This document shows, piece by piece, positions 32,648-43,043 of a DNA stretch of 64,000 bases (the first letter of the stretch is position 1; each line of letters starts with the position of its first letter). The position numbers and the translations under genes were made by a program. A model generated the notes under the pieces. That model saw only the letters and a list, made by a program, of their open reading frames with translations. It searched no databases and was not told the origin of the DNA. The stretch lies in the NCBI RefSeq assembly GCF_900446255.1, contig NZ_UIGI01000001.1:3002763-3066762 (forward strand). The letters run 5' to 3'. The stretch is from Buttiauxella agrestis. GTDB taxonomy: Bacteria; Pseudomonadota; Gammaproteobacteria; Enterobacterales; Enterobacteriaceae.

Positions 32648-33535
32648 ATGATTAATAAAATTTTTGCCCTTCCGGTTATTGAACAAATCACCCCTTCCGT
32701 GTCTCTTCGCAAAATTGACGAGCTGGAAGCTATCGTGGTCGACCATCCACAAGCTCGCGGTTCCTTTACTTTGCAAGGCGCACACCTTCTGTCGTGGAAA
32801 CCTGCTGGTGAAGAAGAAGTACTGTGGTTGAGCGACAATACGCCGTTCCAGGACGGCAAAGCTATTCGCGGTGGCGTGCCAATCTGCTGGCCGTGGTTTG
32901 GCCCAGGCGCACAAGCCGATCTGCCAGCACACGGTTTTGCGCGTAATCTGCCATGGGCATTGACTGCACATAATGAAGATGAAAGCGGTGTTTCACTGAC
33001 TTTCGAACTGCAAAGCAGCGACGCCACTCGCAAATACTGGCCACATGACTTCACCCTGTACGCACGTTACAAGCTGGGTAAAACCTGTGAGATGGAACTG
33101 GAAGCACACGGCGAGTTTGAAGTGAACTCTGCACTGCACACTTACTTCAATGTTGGCGATATTGCTGATGTGAAAGTGAGCGGGCTGGGCAACAAATATA
33201 TCGATAAAGTGCTGAATGCCTCTCTCGGCCAATTAACCGACGGCGTGCAAACCTTCCCGGACCGCACCGACCGCGTCTATCTGGAGCCAGAAGAGTGCAG
33301 CGTGATTCACGATGCGAGCCTGAACCGCAGCATTGATGTGATTCATCATCATCATATCAACGTCGTTGGCTGGAACCCAGGCCCGGCACTGTCTGCCTCT
33401 ATGGCTGATATGCCGGACGATGGCTATAAGACTTTCGTGTGCGTGGAAACGGCATGCGCCAGTGCACCGCAAAAAGCAACGGCAGATAAGCCAGCGCGTT
33501 TAGCGGCAACACTACGTGTAGCAAAAAAAGCTTAA
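32648..33535 (+). CDS. yeaD: Glucose-6-phosphate 1-epimerase YeaD
   Basis: YeaD is a D-hexose-6-phosphate mutarotase of the aldose-1-epimerase fold, interconverting the anomers of glucose-6-phosphate. The 295-residue protein shows QGAHLLSWKP, GVPICWPWFGP, LPAHGFARNLPW (with the conserved His) and the late NPGPALSASMADMPDDGYKT. It stands 26 bp after the gapA terminator, as in E. coli. The stop codon overlaps the stop of yeaE on the other strand. Confidence 0.93.
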   Translation: MINKIFALPVIEQITPSVSLRKIDELEAIVVDHPQARGSFTLQGAHLLSWKPAGEEEVLWLSDNTPFQDGKAIRGGVPICWPWFGPGAQADLPAHGFARNLPWALTAHNEDESGVSLTFELQSSDATRKYWPHDFTLYARYKLGKTCEMELEAHGEFEVNSALHTYFNVGDIADVKVSGLGNKYIDKVLNASLGQLTDGVQTFPDRTDRVYLEPEECSVIHDASLNRSIDVIHHHHINVVGWNPGPALSASMADMPDDGYKTFVCVETACASAPQKATADKPARLAATLRVAKKA

Positions 33536-34383
33536 ACCATATCTAAAGGCGTTTTGCGGCCCGGTGCCGGAAACGCCTTCTCCATCAGTTCAATCTCTTC
33601 CTGACTCAACTCAATCTCCAGCGCTGCGGCATTTTCTTTTACATGCGCCACAGTTCCCGCTTTTGGAATCGCGATAACACCATCATGGTGAATGACCCAG
33701 GCTAAGAGCAGTTGCGCAACCGTCGCACCTTTTTGATTCGCGAGCTGATTAAGTACCGGATGATTCATTAACCCGCTACGTAAACGCCCGGCCTGCGCTA
33801 ATGGACAATATGCCATAACCGGCATACGTTGCTGCTGACTCCACGGCAATAAGTCATATTCAATGCCGCGTGAAGCAAGGTGATAGAGCACCTGATTGGT
33901 GGCGCACTCGTGCCCGCCTGCCACATTCCACAGTTCCTGCATATCGCTGTAGTCGAGATTGGATACACCCCAACGGCGAATTTTGCCCTGCTTAATAAGG
34001 TGTTGCATCACACTAACGGTTTCTTCAAGCGGGATATCCCCACGCCAGTGCAATAAATAGAGATCGAGATAATCGGTTTTCAAGCGCCTGAGACTGTTCT
34101 CACAGGCGGTGATAGCGCTCTGGCCCGCAGCATTCCATGGGTAGACTTTCGAGACCAGGAAAACATCATCTCGCCTGCCGCTGATAGCCTCTCCAACCAC
34201 TTTCTCGGCACCACCATTGGCGTACATTTCAGCAGTGTCGATTAGCGTTAACCCGAGATCAATCCCCGCTCGCAGCGCATTCACCTCATCCACATGCTGC
34301 GCGGCGTTCTCACCCATGTACCAGGTTCCCTGCCCGATGGCGGGTAAGGGTTGTGAATCTGAAAAGAGAATTTGTTTTGCCAT
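33532..34383 (-). CDS. yeaE: Aldo/keto reductase YeaE
   Basis: YeaE is an NADPH-dependent aldo-keto reductase; the E. coli enzyme reduces methylglyoxal. The 283-residue TIM-barrel protein shows the catalytic Asp-Tyr pair in LTLIDTAEMYANG, the catalytic Lys in VFLVSKVYPWN and His in YLLHWRGD, and a C-terminal AIPKAGTVAH cofactor segment. The start at 34383 follows AGGGATG; sixteen upstream codons are rejected. It could act with the methylglyoxal synthase paralogue at 49690 only in a broad metabolic sense, as the genes are not linked. Confidence 0.94.
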   Translation of the reverse strand: MAKQILFSDSQPLPAIGQGTWYMGENAAQHVDEVNALRAGIDLGLTLIDTAEMYANGGAEKVVGEAISGRRDDVFLVSKVYPWNAAGQSAITACENSLRRLKTDYLDLYLLHWRGDIPLEETVSVMQHLIKQGKIRRWGVSNLDYSDMQELWNVAGGHECATNQVLYHLASRGIEYDLLPWSQQQRMPVMAYCPLAQAGRLRSGLMNHPVLNQLANQKGATVAQLLLAWVIHHDGVIAIPKAGTVAHVKENAAALEIELSQEEIELMEKAFPAPGRKTPLDMV

Positions 34384-34460
34384 GACATCCCTCCAAAACT
34401 GTTGCACCACAATAATGCAAACGGGGCGCAAGCGCCCCGTATCAATACATTAACTGCATA

Positions 34461-35210
34461 TCAGAAACTATAAGTGATACCCGTCATCAACACGCCGGTC
34501 CACTCTTTATCAACCATTGGGCTGTTTGTGACTTCATCCGCCAGGCGAATGTAGCGACCCATACCGAAGACATTCCAGTTATCTGTCAGTTTGTAGTTAA
34601 CAGATAACTCAACATACGGCGCCCAACTATCATCTGGATCATAAGAATTTAAGCCGCTGCGCGCGGATTCATTCTTGCTGATGCCATAATAGTATTCGTT
34701 CTGGTTTTCGCTGCTCCACGTAATTCCGATACCCGGCGTTAAGGTCAATCGGTCGGTAGTGTAGCGATACAACCACGCAGTGTCCCACGTCACACCATTG
34801 CTGTTATCCAGCGTGTCACCCGCAAGTACCGTGCGCAAGAAACCATATTGCGTGTAATGGGCGTAAGAAAGTCCCGCCATCAGTGTCGCGTAGCGGTTAC
34901 TCAACTGACGCATACTGTGAAGATTGCTGTCTTTCGCGCGGAAAAAGAGCGGTGAATAGTATGCCGTGATAGACAGCTTGTCGGTCTGGTCATTCCACAG
35001 GTAATAACCCGCAGTCAAGCCACGCAGATAGAAATTATCCCCTTCATAACCCACCATCGGCACAGGATAAACACGGTCCTGGTCGCCTTTGTACAAGTTC
35101 GGTGTGACCAGGGCTGCCGCCCCTAAAGACCATGGGCCGTCAGCGGCGTGAACAGAAGAAAAAGATGAGGCAATTAGCGCCCCCAATGTAAGAATTTTGA
35201 ATTTGCTCAC
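34461..35210 (-). CDS. mipA: MltA-interacting protein MipA
   Basis: MipA is an outer-membrane protein that scaffolds the lytic transglycosylase MltA with the synthase PBP1B. The 249-residue precursor begins with a signal peptide (SKFKILTLGALIASSFSSVHA) before ADGPWSLGAA. It then consists of amphipathic beta strands ending in the outer-membrane-type terminal phenylalanine (GITYSF). The gene is followed by yeaE on the same strand and diverges from yeaG. Confidence 0.94.
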   Translation of the reverse strand: MSKFKILTLGALIASSFSSVHAADGPWSLGAAALVTPNLYKGDQDRVYPVPMVGYEGDNFYLRGLTAGYYLWNDQTDKLSITAYYSPLFFRAKDSNLHSMRQLSNRYATLMAGLSYAHYTQYGFLRTVLAGDTLDNSNGVTWDTAWLYRYTTDRLTLTPGIGITWSSENQNEYYYGISKNESARSGLNSYDPDDSWAPYVELSVNYKLTDNWNVFGMGRYIRLADEVTNSPMVDKEWTGVLMTGITYSF

Positions 35211-35533
35211 AATCCATTAAGTCCTTTAATCAAATAATCAGCGATGAGAGTGTAACCTTCCTTTCCATTCACCCCAAATTTTTTACGTTCCAGAAACCTC
35301 CGATTAACTGCTCAACATCTCTCAAACAGGTTTCACTGACTTTTCAGTTTTATGAATCGCAGGTGAAACCCGCTGCTTCTCTTTACAACAAAAGGAGAAA
35401 TAATTGGATGAGTTATTGATATGTCATTGAAATTGGCTTGCGGCCGTATGCAAGTTTTGCAAATGCCATCTACGCTTTATTTTAGGAAGATGAAATACGC
35501 TGAACGAGGCAATGAAAATGCCACTAATGAAGT

Positions 35534-35549
35534 TGGCATGAGGGTTGCT
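35534..35549 (+). promoter_or_regulatory. Sigma-54 promoter of yeaGH
   Basis: TGGCATGAGGGTTGCT matches the RpoN consensus TGGCAC-N5-TTGCW with one change (C to T at the end of the -24 box). It lies 88 bp before the yeaG ATG, giving a predicted start near 35561. The E. coli yeaGH operon is induced by nitrogen starvation through NtrC and sigma-54. The remainder of the 35211-35636 gap is AT-rich; a 61-codon frame at 35421-35606 contains this promoter and is not considered a gene. Confidence 0.85.
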
Positions 35550-35636
35550 CGAGATTCAGGAGACGTCTTCCGGGGGCCTCCATTACTCATACGAACGGCT
35601 CTCTAACCTGTGCTAAAAACGAAAGGACGGCATGCC

Positions 35637-37571
35637 ATGAATATATTCGATCACTATCGCCAGCGTTATGAAGCTGCCAAGGACGAAGAGTTCACACTGC
35701 AGGAGTTTCTTGCTGTCTGTAAGCAAGATCGCAGTGCCTATGCTAATGCGGCAGAAAGGCTATTGATGGCCATTGGTGACCCCATAATGGTGGATACTGC
35801 CACAGAGCCACGGCTGTCCCGTCTCTTTTCGAACCGGGTGATTTCCCGTTATCCGGCTTTTGAAGAGTTCTATGGCATGGAAGAAGCCATTGAACAAATT
35901 GTTGCCTATCTCAAACATGCAGCCCAGGGGCTGGAAGAGAAGAAACAGATCCTCTACTTACTGGGGCCTGTCGGTGGCGGTAAATCCTCGCTCGCTGAAC
36001 GCCTGAAAGCGTTGATGCAACGCGTACCCATTTACACGCTCAGTGCTAACGGTGAACGCAGCCCGGTGAATGACCACCCGCTGTGTCTGTTCAATCCGCA
36101 AGAAGATGCCTCTATTCTTGAAAAAGAGTACGGTGTCCCAACCCGCTATCTCGGCACGATTATGTCGCCGTGGGCGGCAAAACGTCTGCATGAATTTGGC
36201 GGCGACATCACCAAGTTCCGCGTGGTGAAAGTCTGGCCGTCGATTCTGGCGCAAATCGCGATTGCCAAAACTGAACCCGGTGATGAAAACAACCAGGATA
36301 TCTCGGCGCTGGTCGGTAAAGTGGATATCCGCAAACTGGAAAATCATGCGCAAAACGATCCGGATGCTTACGGCTATTCCGGCGCACTGTGCCGTGCAAA
36401 CCAGGGCATCATGGAATTCGTGGAGATGTTCAAAGCCCCAATTAAAGTGCTTCACCCGTTGCTGACCGCAACCCAGGAGGGCAACTATAACGGGACTGAA
36501 GGCATTTCCGCCCTGCCGTTTAACGGTATTATTCTGGCGCACTCCAACGAATCTGAATGGGTGACGTTCCGTAATAACAAAAACAATGAGGCGTTCCTTG
36601 ACCGTGTTTACATCGTCAAAGTGCCTTATTGCCTGCGGATTTCCGAAGAGATCAAAATCTACGAAAAACTGCTAACCCACAGCGAACTGTTACACGCGCC
36701 GTGTGCCCCTGGCACGCTGGAAACGCTGTCGCGATTTTCGATTTTGTCGCGTCTGAAAGAGCCAGAAAACTCCAGTATTTACTCCAAAATGCGGGTGTAC
36801 GACGGCGAAAGTCTGAAGGATACCGATCCGAAAGCGAAATCCTACCAGGAGTATCGTGATTACGCCGGTGTGGACGAAGGCATGAACGGGCTATCGACAC
36901 GTTTTGCGTTCAAAATCCTCTCCCGCGTGTTCAACTTTGACCATGTGGAAGTGGCGGCAAACCCGGTTCACCTGTTCTATGTTCTGGAACAGCAAATCGA
37001 GCGCGAGCAGTTCCCGCAAGATGTGGCAGAGAAATACCTCGAGCATTTGAAAGGCTACCTGATCCCGAAATATGCTGAATTTATCGGTAAAGAGATTCAA
37101 ACGGCGTATCTCGAATCTTACTCAGAGTACGGGCAAAACATTTTCGACCGTTATGTTACCTACGCTGATTTTTGGATTCAGGATCAGGAGTACCGCGACC
37201 CGGATACCGGTCAGTTGTTTGACCGTGAATCACTGAATGCGGAACTGGAAAAAATTGAAAAACCGGCTGGCATCAGCAATCCGAAAGATTTCCGTAATGA
37301 AATCGTCAACTTCGTGTTGCGTGCCCGTGCCAACAACAATGGTCGTAACCCTAACTGGACCAGCTACGAGAAGCTGCGCACGGTTATCGAGAAGAAAATG
37401 TTCTCGAATACCGAAGAGTTACTGCCCGTTATCTCGTTCAATGCCAAAACCTCGACCGACGAGCAGAAAAAACACGATGACTTTGTCGATCGTATGATGG
37501 AGAAAGGCTACACCCGTAAACAAGTTCGCCTGCTGTGCGAATGGTATCTGCGGGTACGCAAGTCTTCATAA
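35637..37571 (+). CDS. yeaG: PrkA-type protein kinase YeaG
   Basis: YeaG is a 644-residue PrkA-family Ser/Thr kinase with an N-terminal AAA-like domain. It is induced by nitrogen starvation and stationary phase and acts in adaptation to sustained nitrogen stress. The Walker A motif GPVGGGKSSLAE lies near residue 105. The C-terminal half is the PrkA domain with YSEYGQNIFDRYVTYADFWI. Length equals E. coli YeaG. The start at 35637 follows AAAGGA. It is followed by yeaH after 70 bp and driven by the upstream sigma-54 promoter. Confidence 0.96.
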   Translation: MNIFDHYRQRYEAAKDEEFTLQEFLAVCKQDRSAYANAAERLLMAIGDPIMVDTATEPRLSRLFSNRVISRYPAFEEFYGMEEAIEQIVAYLKHAAQGLEEKKQILYLLGPVGGGKSSLAERLKALMQRVPIYTLSANGERSPVNDHPLCLFNPQEDASILEKEYGVPTRYLGTIMSPWAAKRLHEFGGDITKFRVVKVWPSILAQIAIAKTEPGDENNQDISALVGKVDIRKLENHAQNDPDAYGYSGALCRANQGIMEFVEMFKAPIKVLHPLLTATQEGNYNGTEGISALPFNGIILAHSNESEWVTFRNNKNNEAFLDRVYIVKVPYCLRISEEIKIYEKLLTHSELLHAPCAPGTLETLSRFSILSRLKEPENSSIYSKMRVYDGESLKDTDPKAKSYQEYRDYAGVDEGMNGLSTRFAFKILSRVFNFDHVEVAANPVHLFYVLEQQIEREQFPQDVAEKYLEHLKGYLIPKYAEFIGKEIQTAYLESYSEYGQNIFDRYVTYADFWIQDQEYRDPDTGQLFDRESLNAELEKIEKPAGISNPKDFRNEIVNFVLRARANNNGRNPNWTSYEKLRTVIEKKMFSNTEELLPVISFNAKTSTDEQKKHDDFVDRMMEKGYTRKQVRLLCEWYLRVRKSS

Positions 37572-37578
37572 CGTCTGA

Positions 37579-38925
<1,347 letters not shown>

Positions 38926-38942
38926 TTTCTGACACACTATCA

Positions 38943-38975
38943 AAGCCAGCCAAATTTATTTTGGCTGGCTTTTTT
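38943..38975 (+). terminator. Terminator of yeaGH
   Basis: AAGCCAGCCAAA and TTTGGCTGGCTT form a perfect 12-bp stem with a TTTAT loop, followed by TTTTT. It separates yeaH from the converging M15 peptidase gene. Confidence 0.9.
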
Positions 38976-39330
38976 ATTCACGCCAGCGTTTAGGTAAAGG
39001 CCGCACATCAATATGTGTATAGCTTTCACCACGTCCAATTCCATATTCTTTCGGATATGCGTTTTCAAGATAATCAGCCACTGCATCAGGTGCAATGGTA
39101 TTCACGAGAATATCCGCCGCCGCTCCCAGTAAATGCTGGGTTGCATATTCGCCGCCATGAGCCTTGTTATAGTAGGTGCAACAGCACCCGAGTTGCACAT
39201 ACACAGGCCGTTCAAAATATTGATAAACACGCTCCAGAAGTGACACTAATTCTTTGCTGATATCAGCAAAGCCGCAACCGCAGGGACAGGCAAAATCATG
39301 CCGGTAAAAATGTTGAGAAATTGCTTTCAC
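38974..39330 (-). CDS. M15-type D-Ala-D-Ala carboxypeptidase-like protein
   Basis: This 118-residue protein belongs to the peptidase M15 (M15_3, phage-endolysin-like) family of zinc D,D-peptidases. The putative zinc triad is His66 and Asp73 (in TQHLLGAAADI) and His106 in THIDVR. The N-terminus has the family ACPCGCG cysteines. There is no signal peptide, so it is either cytoplasmic or released with phage-type help. It resembles prophage-encoded peptidases but no other phage gene is nearby. In E. coli this position between yeaH and yeaL is filled by yeaI, yeaJ and yeaK. Confidence 0.75.
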   Translation of the reverse strand: MKAISQHFYRHDFACPCGCGFADISKELVSLLERVYQYFERPVYVQLGCCCTYYNKAHGGEYATQHLLGAAADILVNTIAPDAVADYLENAYPKEYGIGRGESYTHIDVRPLPKRWRE

Positions 39331-39580
39331 GTTTAGGTTTCGCTACCGTTCAAAAATAGGATGAATGTCTCAGAGAATTCTATATTTATGCTAAGAACAT
39401 GGAGCCATCAACCACAATAGGTTAAAAATGATACGAGAGTATACTTCAGGGATTCAAATAGTTTTTATAGATCAAAACTATCGAATTGATCGTTAAAAAC
39501 AATTTAATTCCTATGGTTTATTATGCAACTGCCTGAAAAATCAAGCTTCCATTTAAAAAAGCTGACGGTATTCCATTCCT

Positions 39581-39630
39581 GCGAGTAAAGTAGTTAATAA
39601 CAATAAAAAAGCCACTACTTTATTTTTCGC
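39581..39630 (+). promoter_or_regulatory. Leader hairpin before yeaL
   Basis: TAAAGTAGT (39586-39594) pairs with ACTACTTTA (39614-39622), extended by GCGA/TCGC around an internal T-rich loop. The hairpin ends directly before the AAGGA ribosome site of yeaL (39631). The rest of the 39331-39641 gap is AT-rich without an evident gene. It could be an attenuator or a structured 5' leader. Confidence 0.45.
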
Positions 39631-39641
39631 AAGGAATGAAA

Positions 39642-40091
39642 ATGATCTTCGACTCCACACTATTAATACTTCTGGCACTGGCTGGATTAGGTTTTGTCAG
39701 CCATAACACCACCGTTGCGGTATCCATTCTGGTACTCATCATTGTGCGTGTCACACCGCTGAGCCAGTTCTTTCCGTGGATTGAAAAACAAGGTTTAACG
39801 GTCGGGATAATCATTCTGACCATTGGCGTGATGGCTCCCATCGCCAGCGGAACCTTGCCCGCCAGCACCCTTCTTCACTCCTTTACCAACTGGAAATCAC
39901 TGGTTGCCATCGTCGTAGGGGTGTTTGTTTCATGGCTCGGTGGGCGCGGTGTGACATTAATGAGCAGCCAGCCAAGTTTGGTGGCCGGTTTACTGGTGGG
40001 AACGGTTTTAGGTGTAGCCTTGTTTCGCGGCGTACCTGTCGGGCCGCTTATTGCCGCCGGGCTTGTCTCGTTAATTGTCGGAAGAACCTAA
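39642..40091 (+). CDS. yeaL: DUF441 family inner membrane protein YeaL
   Basis: YeaL is a 149-residue integral membrane protein of unknown function (DUF441). Four hydrophobic helices are visible with the conserved [32 protein letters not shown] and [18 protein letters not shown] segments. The ATG at 39642 is preferred to one at 39636 because AAGGA lies directly against the latter. The 3' end overlaps the converging nimR by 4 bp, as seen for yeaL-yeaM in E. coli. Confidence 0.92.
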   Translation: MIFDSTLLILLALAGLGFVSHNTTVAVSILVLIIVRVTPLSQFFPWIEKQGLTVGIIILTIGVMAPIASGTLPASTLLHSFTNWKSLVAIVVGVFVSWLGGRGVTLMSSQPSLVAGLLVGTVLGVALFRGVPVGPLIAAGLVSLIVGRT

Positions 40092-40873
40092 GGCTCAAGC
40101 GATGCCAGATAGCGCCCCGGCGTATTGCCGAGCGCTTTTTTGAACATCGTTATAAAAGCGTTGGTTGAGTCATATCCCAGTTCGCTCGCAATTTGTTGGA
40201 CTGATACTCCGCCAATCAGCAGCTGCAAGGCGATGATTAACTGCAACTGCTGGCGCCAGCGCCGGAAACTCAGCCCTGTTTCTTTTACCACCAGGCGGGC
40301 GAGATTGCGCTCGCTCATCGCCAGTTGCGAAGCCCATTGTTCGAGAGTTAAACGTTGCTGCGGATGCTGCACCAGTTGGTCGGCAATAAAACGAATTTTC
40401 GGGTGTCGGGACATAGGCAAATGTAGCTGTTCCACCGCCTGGCGCGGCAGTTCGTCGAATAATACCTGAACTAACCTTTGCGTCTCGGGCTGGGATAAAT
40501 CCCCTTCGTTTTTCTCGGTGAGATGCACAATAAGCTCGCGGACCAGCGGTGAAATTCTTAGGGTGCAGCATTGCGCAGGCATCTCTACCGCGCCCGGTTC
40601 GATAAACAGAAAGCATAACCGTGCATTAGCGGTGGCGCGGTTGCTGTGCGGCATTTCCCCTGGGATCCAGACGGCATGCTGAGTTGGCACCATCCACAGT
40701 GCGGGTTCGACTTCACAGGTGATCCCGCCGTGCAGCGCAAGAATCAATTGGCCTTTGCGATGCTGATGGAAAGGAATTTCGTTTTCGCTTTCCGATACCA
40801 GAATGCGAAACGCCTGAGCTGGCTGACAATTGCTGTCGGGATTGAACCCTTCCAGGGCTAAACCACGTTCCAT
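40088..40873 (-). CDS. nimR: AraC-family regulator NimR (YeaM)
   Basis: NimR is an AraC-family repressor of the adjacent efflux gene nimT; the E. coli pair confers 2-nitroimidazole resistance when derepressed. The 261-residue protein has an N-terminal cupin-like domain ([18 protein letters not shown]) and a C-terminal double helix-turn-helix ([19 protein letters not shown], then [20 protein letters not shown] and the GNTPGRYL ending). It diverges from nimT across about 100 bp, where its operator is expected; I could not place it with confidence. Confidence 0.92.
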   Translation of the reverse strand: MERGLALEGFNPDSNCQPAQAFRILVSESENEIPFHQHRKGQLILALHGGITCEVEPALWMVPTQHAVWIPGEMPHSNRATANARLCFLFIEPGAVEMPAQCCTLRISPLVRELIVHLTEKNEGDLSQPETQRLVQVLFDELPRQAVEQLHLPMSRHPKIRFIADQLVQHPQQRLTLEQWASQLAMSERNLARLVVKETGLSFRRWRQQLQLIIALQLLIGGVSVQQIASELGYDSTNAFITMFKKALGNTPGRYLASLEP

Positions 40874-40971
40874 TAAGTTGTCCGGTTTTAGGGATAATCT
40901 GTCATTTTACGTTGATTTCATCCGTACCCAAAGCGTGTATCTTGAGCGCATCGTTTTTTAGAGATCTTTTT

Positions 40972-42177
40972 ATGAGTCCAATGACTGCTACCCGTTTGAA
41001 AAAACATGGCTTACTGCTGGCCGGTATTTTGATGATTGCCACTACGCTGCGCGTGACGTTTACCGGTGCGGCACCCTTGTTGGATATGATTCGCGAGACA
41101 TTCGGCCTGACGACGGCACAAACGGGCATACTCACCACATTGCCATTATTAGCTTTTGCGGTCGTTTCCCCATTAGCGGCAGGTATTGCTCGCCGGTTCG
41201 GTATTGAACGCACCCTGTTTGCTGCCATGTTAATTATCTGCGCCGGAATTGCGCTGCGATCTGCGGGAAATACCGCATTATTGTATTTTGGTACGGCAAT
41301 CATTGGCTGCGGGATTGCTATCGGGAATGTGTTATTGCCCGGCCTGATTAAGCGGGACTTTCCAGGGCACGTTGCACGTCTTACTGGTGCATATTCATTG
41401 ACGATGGGCGTTGCAGCCGCCATCGGTTCCGTGTTTGTGGTACCTGTTGCTCAACACGGGTACGGCTGGCCTGGCGCGCTATTAGCACTGATGATTTTCC
41501 CGGTGGCGGCATTGGTGGTCTGGTTGCCGCAGCTATCAAACCATACCTCATCAACATTAAGCACCAGCAAAGCACTGCACAACCGCGGCATCTGGACCTC
41601 TGCACTGGCATGGCAGGTGACATTATTCCTCGGTATTAACTCGCTTATTTATTACGTCGTGATTGGCTGGTTGCCTTCGATACTGATAAGCCACGGTTAT
41701 AGTGAAGCACAGGCCGGTTCGCTACATGGATTAATGCAACTGGCGACCGCCATTCCTGGCCTGTTGGTGGGTTTGATCTTAAGCCGCCTGAAAGATCAAC
41801 GAGGGATCGCTATTCTGATGGCATTGCTGTGCGCCGTAAGCGCCATCGGCTTGTTGGTCATGCCGGATTTAGCCAGTGTTTGGGTGGTGAGCTTTGGTTT
41901 TGGTTCTGGTGCGACCATGATTTTGGGACTCACGTTCATTGGCCTGCGGGCGAACAGTGCGCACCAGGCGGCTGCGCTTTCGGGTATGGCGCAATGTGTA
42001 GGTTATTTATTAGCGGCTTTCGGCCCGCCGTTGATGGGTAAAGTTCATGATATTTCAGGCCAGTGGAGCCTTCCACTGATGGGATGCGCGCTGCTGGCCT
42101 GTATCATGGCTGTATTTGGGGGCTTTGCCGGGCGTGATGCAGAAATAAATCCAACGCGCCCGCATCACTCTTCGTGA
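40972..42177 (+). CDS. nimT: MFS transporter NimT (YeaN)
   Basis: NimT is a 401-residue major facilitator of the cyanate-transporter (CynX-like) branch with about twelve hydrophobic helices. The E. coli protein exports 2-nitroimidazole. Family features include GAAPLLDMIRETFGLT, GIAIGNVLLPGLIKRDFP and the late AHQAAALSGMAQCVGYLLAA. The start at 40972 (MSPMTATRLKK) follows AGAGA; a twenty-codon upstream extension is rejected. Its stop is immediately followed by the stop of the converging amidotransferase gene. Confidence 0.92.
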   Translation: MSPMTATRLKKHGLLLAGILMIATTLRVTFTGAAPLLDMIRETFGLTTAQTGILTTLPLLAFAVVSPLAAGIARRFGIERTLFAAMLIICAGIALRSAGNTALLYFGTAIIGCGIAIGNVLLPGLIKRDFPGHVARLTGAYSLTMGVAAAIGSVFVVPVAQHGYGWPGALLALMIFPVAALVVWLPQLSNHTSSTLSTSKALHNRGIWTSALAWQVTLFLGINSLIYYVVIGWLPSILISHGYSEAQAGSLHGLMQLATAIPGLLVGLILSRLKDQRGIAILMALLCAVSAIGLLVMPDLASVWVVSFGFGSGATMILGLTFIGLRANSAHQAAALSGMAQCVGYLLAAFGPPLMGKVHDISGQWSLPLMGCALLACIMAVFGGFAGRDAEINPTRPHHSS

Positions 42178-42888
42178 TTAACGCTGCGCCGCTTTGAGCA
42201 ATGCTTCAACCAGCGGCGCAGGTCTGTTTTTCAATGCGTTACGCTCGTGCTGAAACAGGGTGCCGACAAAAAATGGGTGGCCATTTAATTCAACAGCGCG
42301 GATTTCACCTTGATTATCCCAACCTGTCACCTGTAGTTGCGACTGACGAATCTGGTCGGCAAAACTTTCAGCAATCCCATAGTTACAGTGGTAGCCTTCT
42401 TCGATTTGTGTCCGGCCATAATAAGCCTCAGCAATGATTGAACCGGGCTTTAATTTTATCGCGTCAGATTTCTCCACCAACGAGCAACTCAGCGGCGCGA
42501 TAACTAACCTCCCCTCGTTTTCAGTTTCAGCGTGTCCGGCATCGTGCCACCCGATAACGTTTCGGGCGTATTCAATTACCGCATGCTGAAACCCACCACA
42601 GGTTCCCAGAAATGGGATCTGGTTTTCACGAGCAAAGCGGATGGCCAGAAAAGCACCTTCTTCATTTTGATAAGGGCTTGCCGGGACGCACCAAATCGCG
42701 TCGTATCCCACGAGATCTTCCTGGCTCGTCACGTCAGGTGTCGATAGCCAGTCATAGTCAGCGGTGACACCAACATATTCAGCTGCATTATCTAAAGCCA
42801 GGGGAATCGCCTGATGCGCGATAACCGCAGGATTAAAGTCACCCACCAGCGCAATACGAAGAGTTTGTTTCAGAGGTAATGGAGGCAT
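42178..42888 (-). CDS. CTP synthase C-terminal-like glutamine amidotransferase
   Basis: This 236-residue protein resembles the class I glutamine amidotransferase domain of CTP synthase without the synthetase domain. The nucleophile elbow FLGTCGGFQHAV contains Cys97, and FQHERNALKNRP near the C-terminus supplies the His-Glu pair. The start RIALVGDFNPAV matches the CTP-synthase GATase N-terminus. The codon for residue 97 is TGC, so it is cysteine, although the family is annotated as possibly including selenoproteins. The ammonia acceptor and the pathway are unknown. It is absent from the E. coli K-12 locus as I know it. Confidence 0.8.
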   Translation of the reverse strand: MPPLPLKQTLRIALVGDFNPAVIAHQAIPLALDNAAEYVGVTADYDWLSTPDVTSQEDLVGYDAIWCVPASPYQNEEGAFLAIRFARENQIPFLGTCGGFQHAVIEYARNVIGWHDAGHAETENEGRLVIAPLSCSLVEKSDAIKLKPGSIIAEAYYGRTQIEEGYHCNYGIAESFADQIRQSQLQVTGWDNQGEIRAVELNGHPFFVGTLFQHERNALKNRPAPLVEALLKAAQR

Positions 42889-43043
42889 TTATTTGAATAT
42901 CCTTATGTTTAACAACTTCTGGCACATAAGGAATGATAGGATATGCCGATATTTTTTGCCTGGCAACGCCCATAATTAGCAGGGTAGTAAAACCTGGGTA
43001 CACTGGTGTAGCGTGTCTTTTTCTCCTCAATGACTGTGACGCA

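Noticed and set aside
35421-35606. 61-codon frame upstream of yeaG
   Set aside because: It contains the sigma-54 promoter of yeaGH and shows no family resemblance; it lies in the regulatory region.
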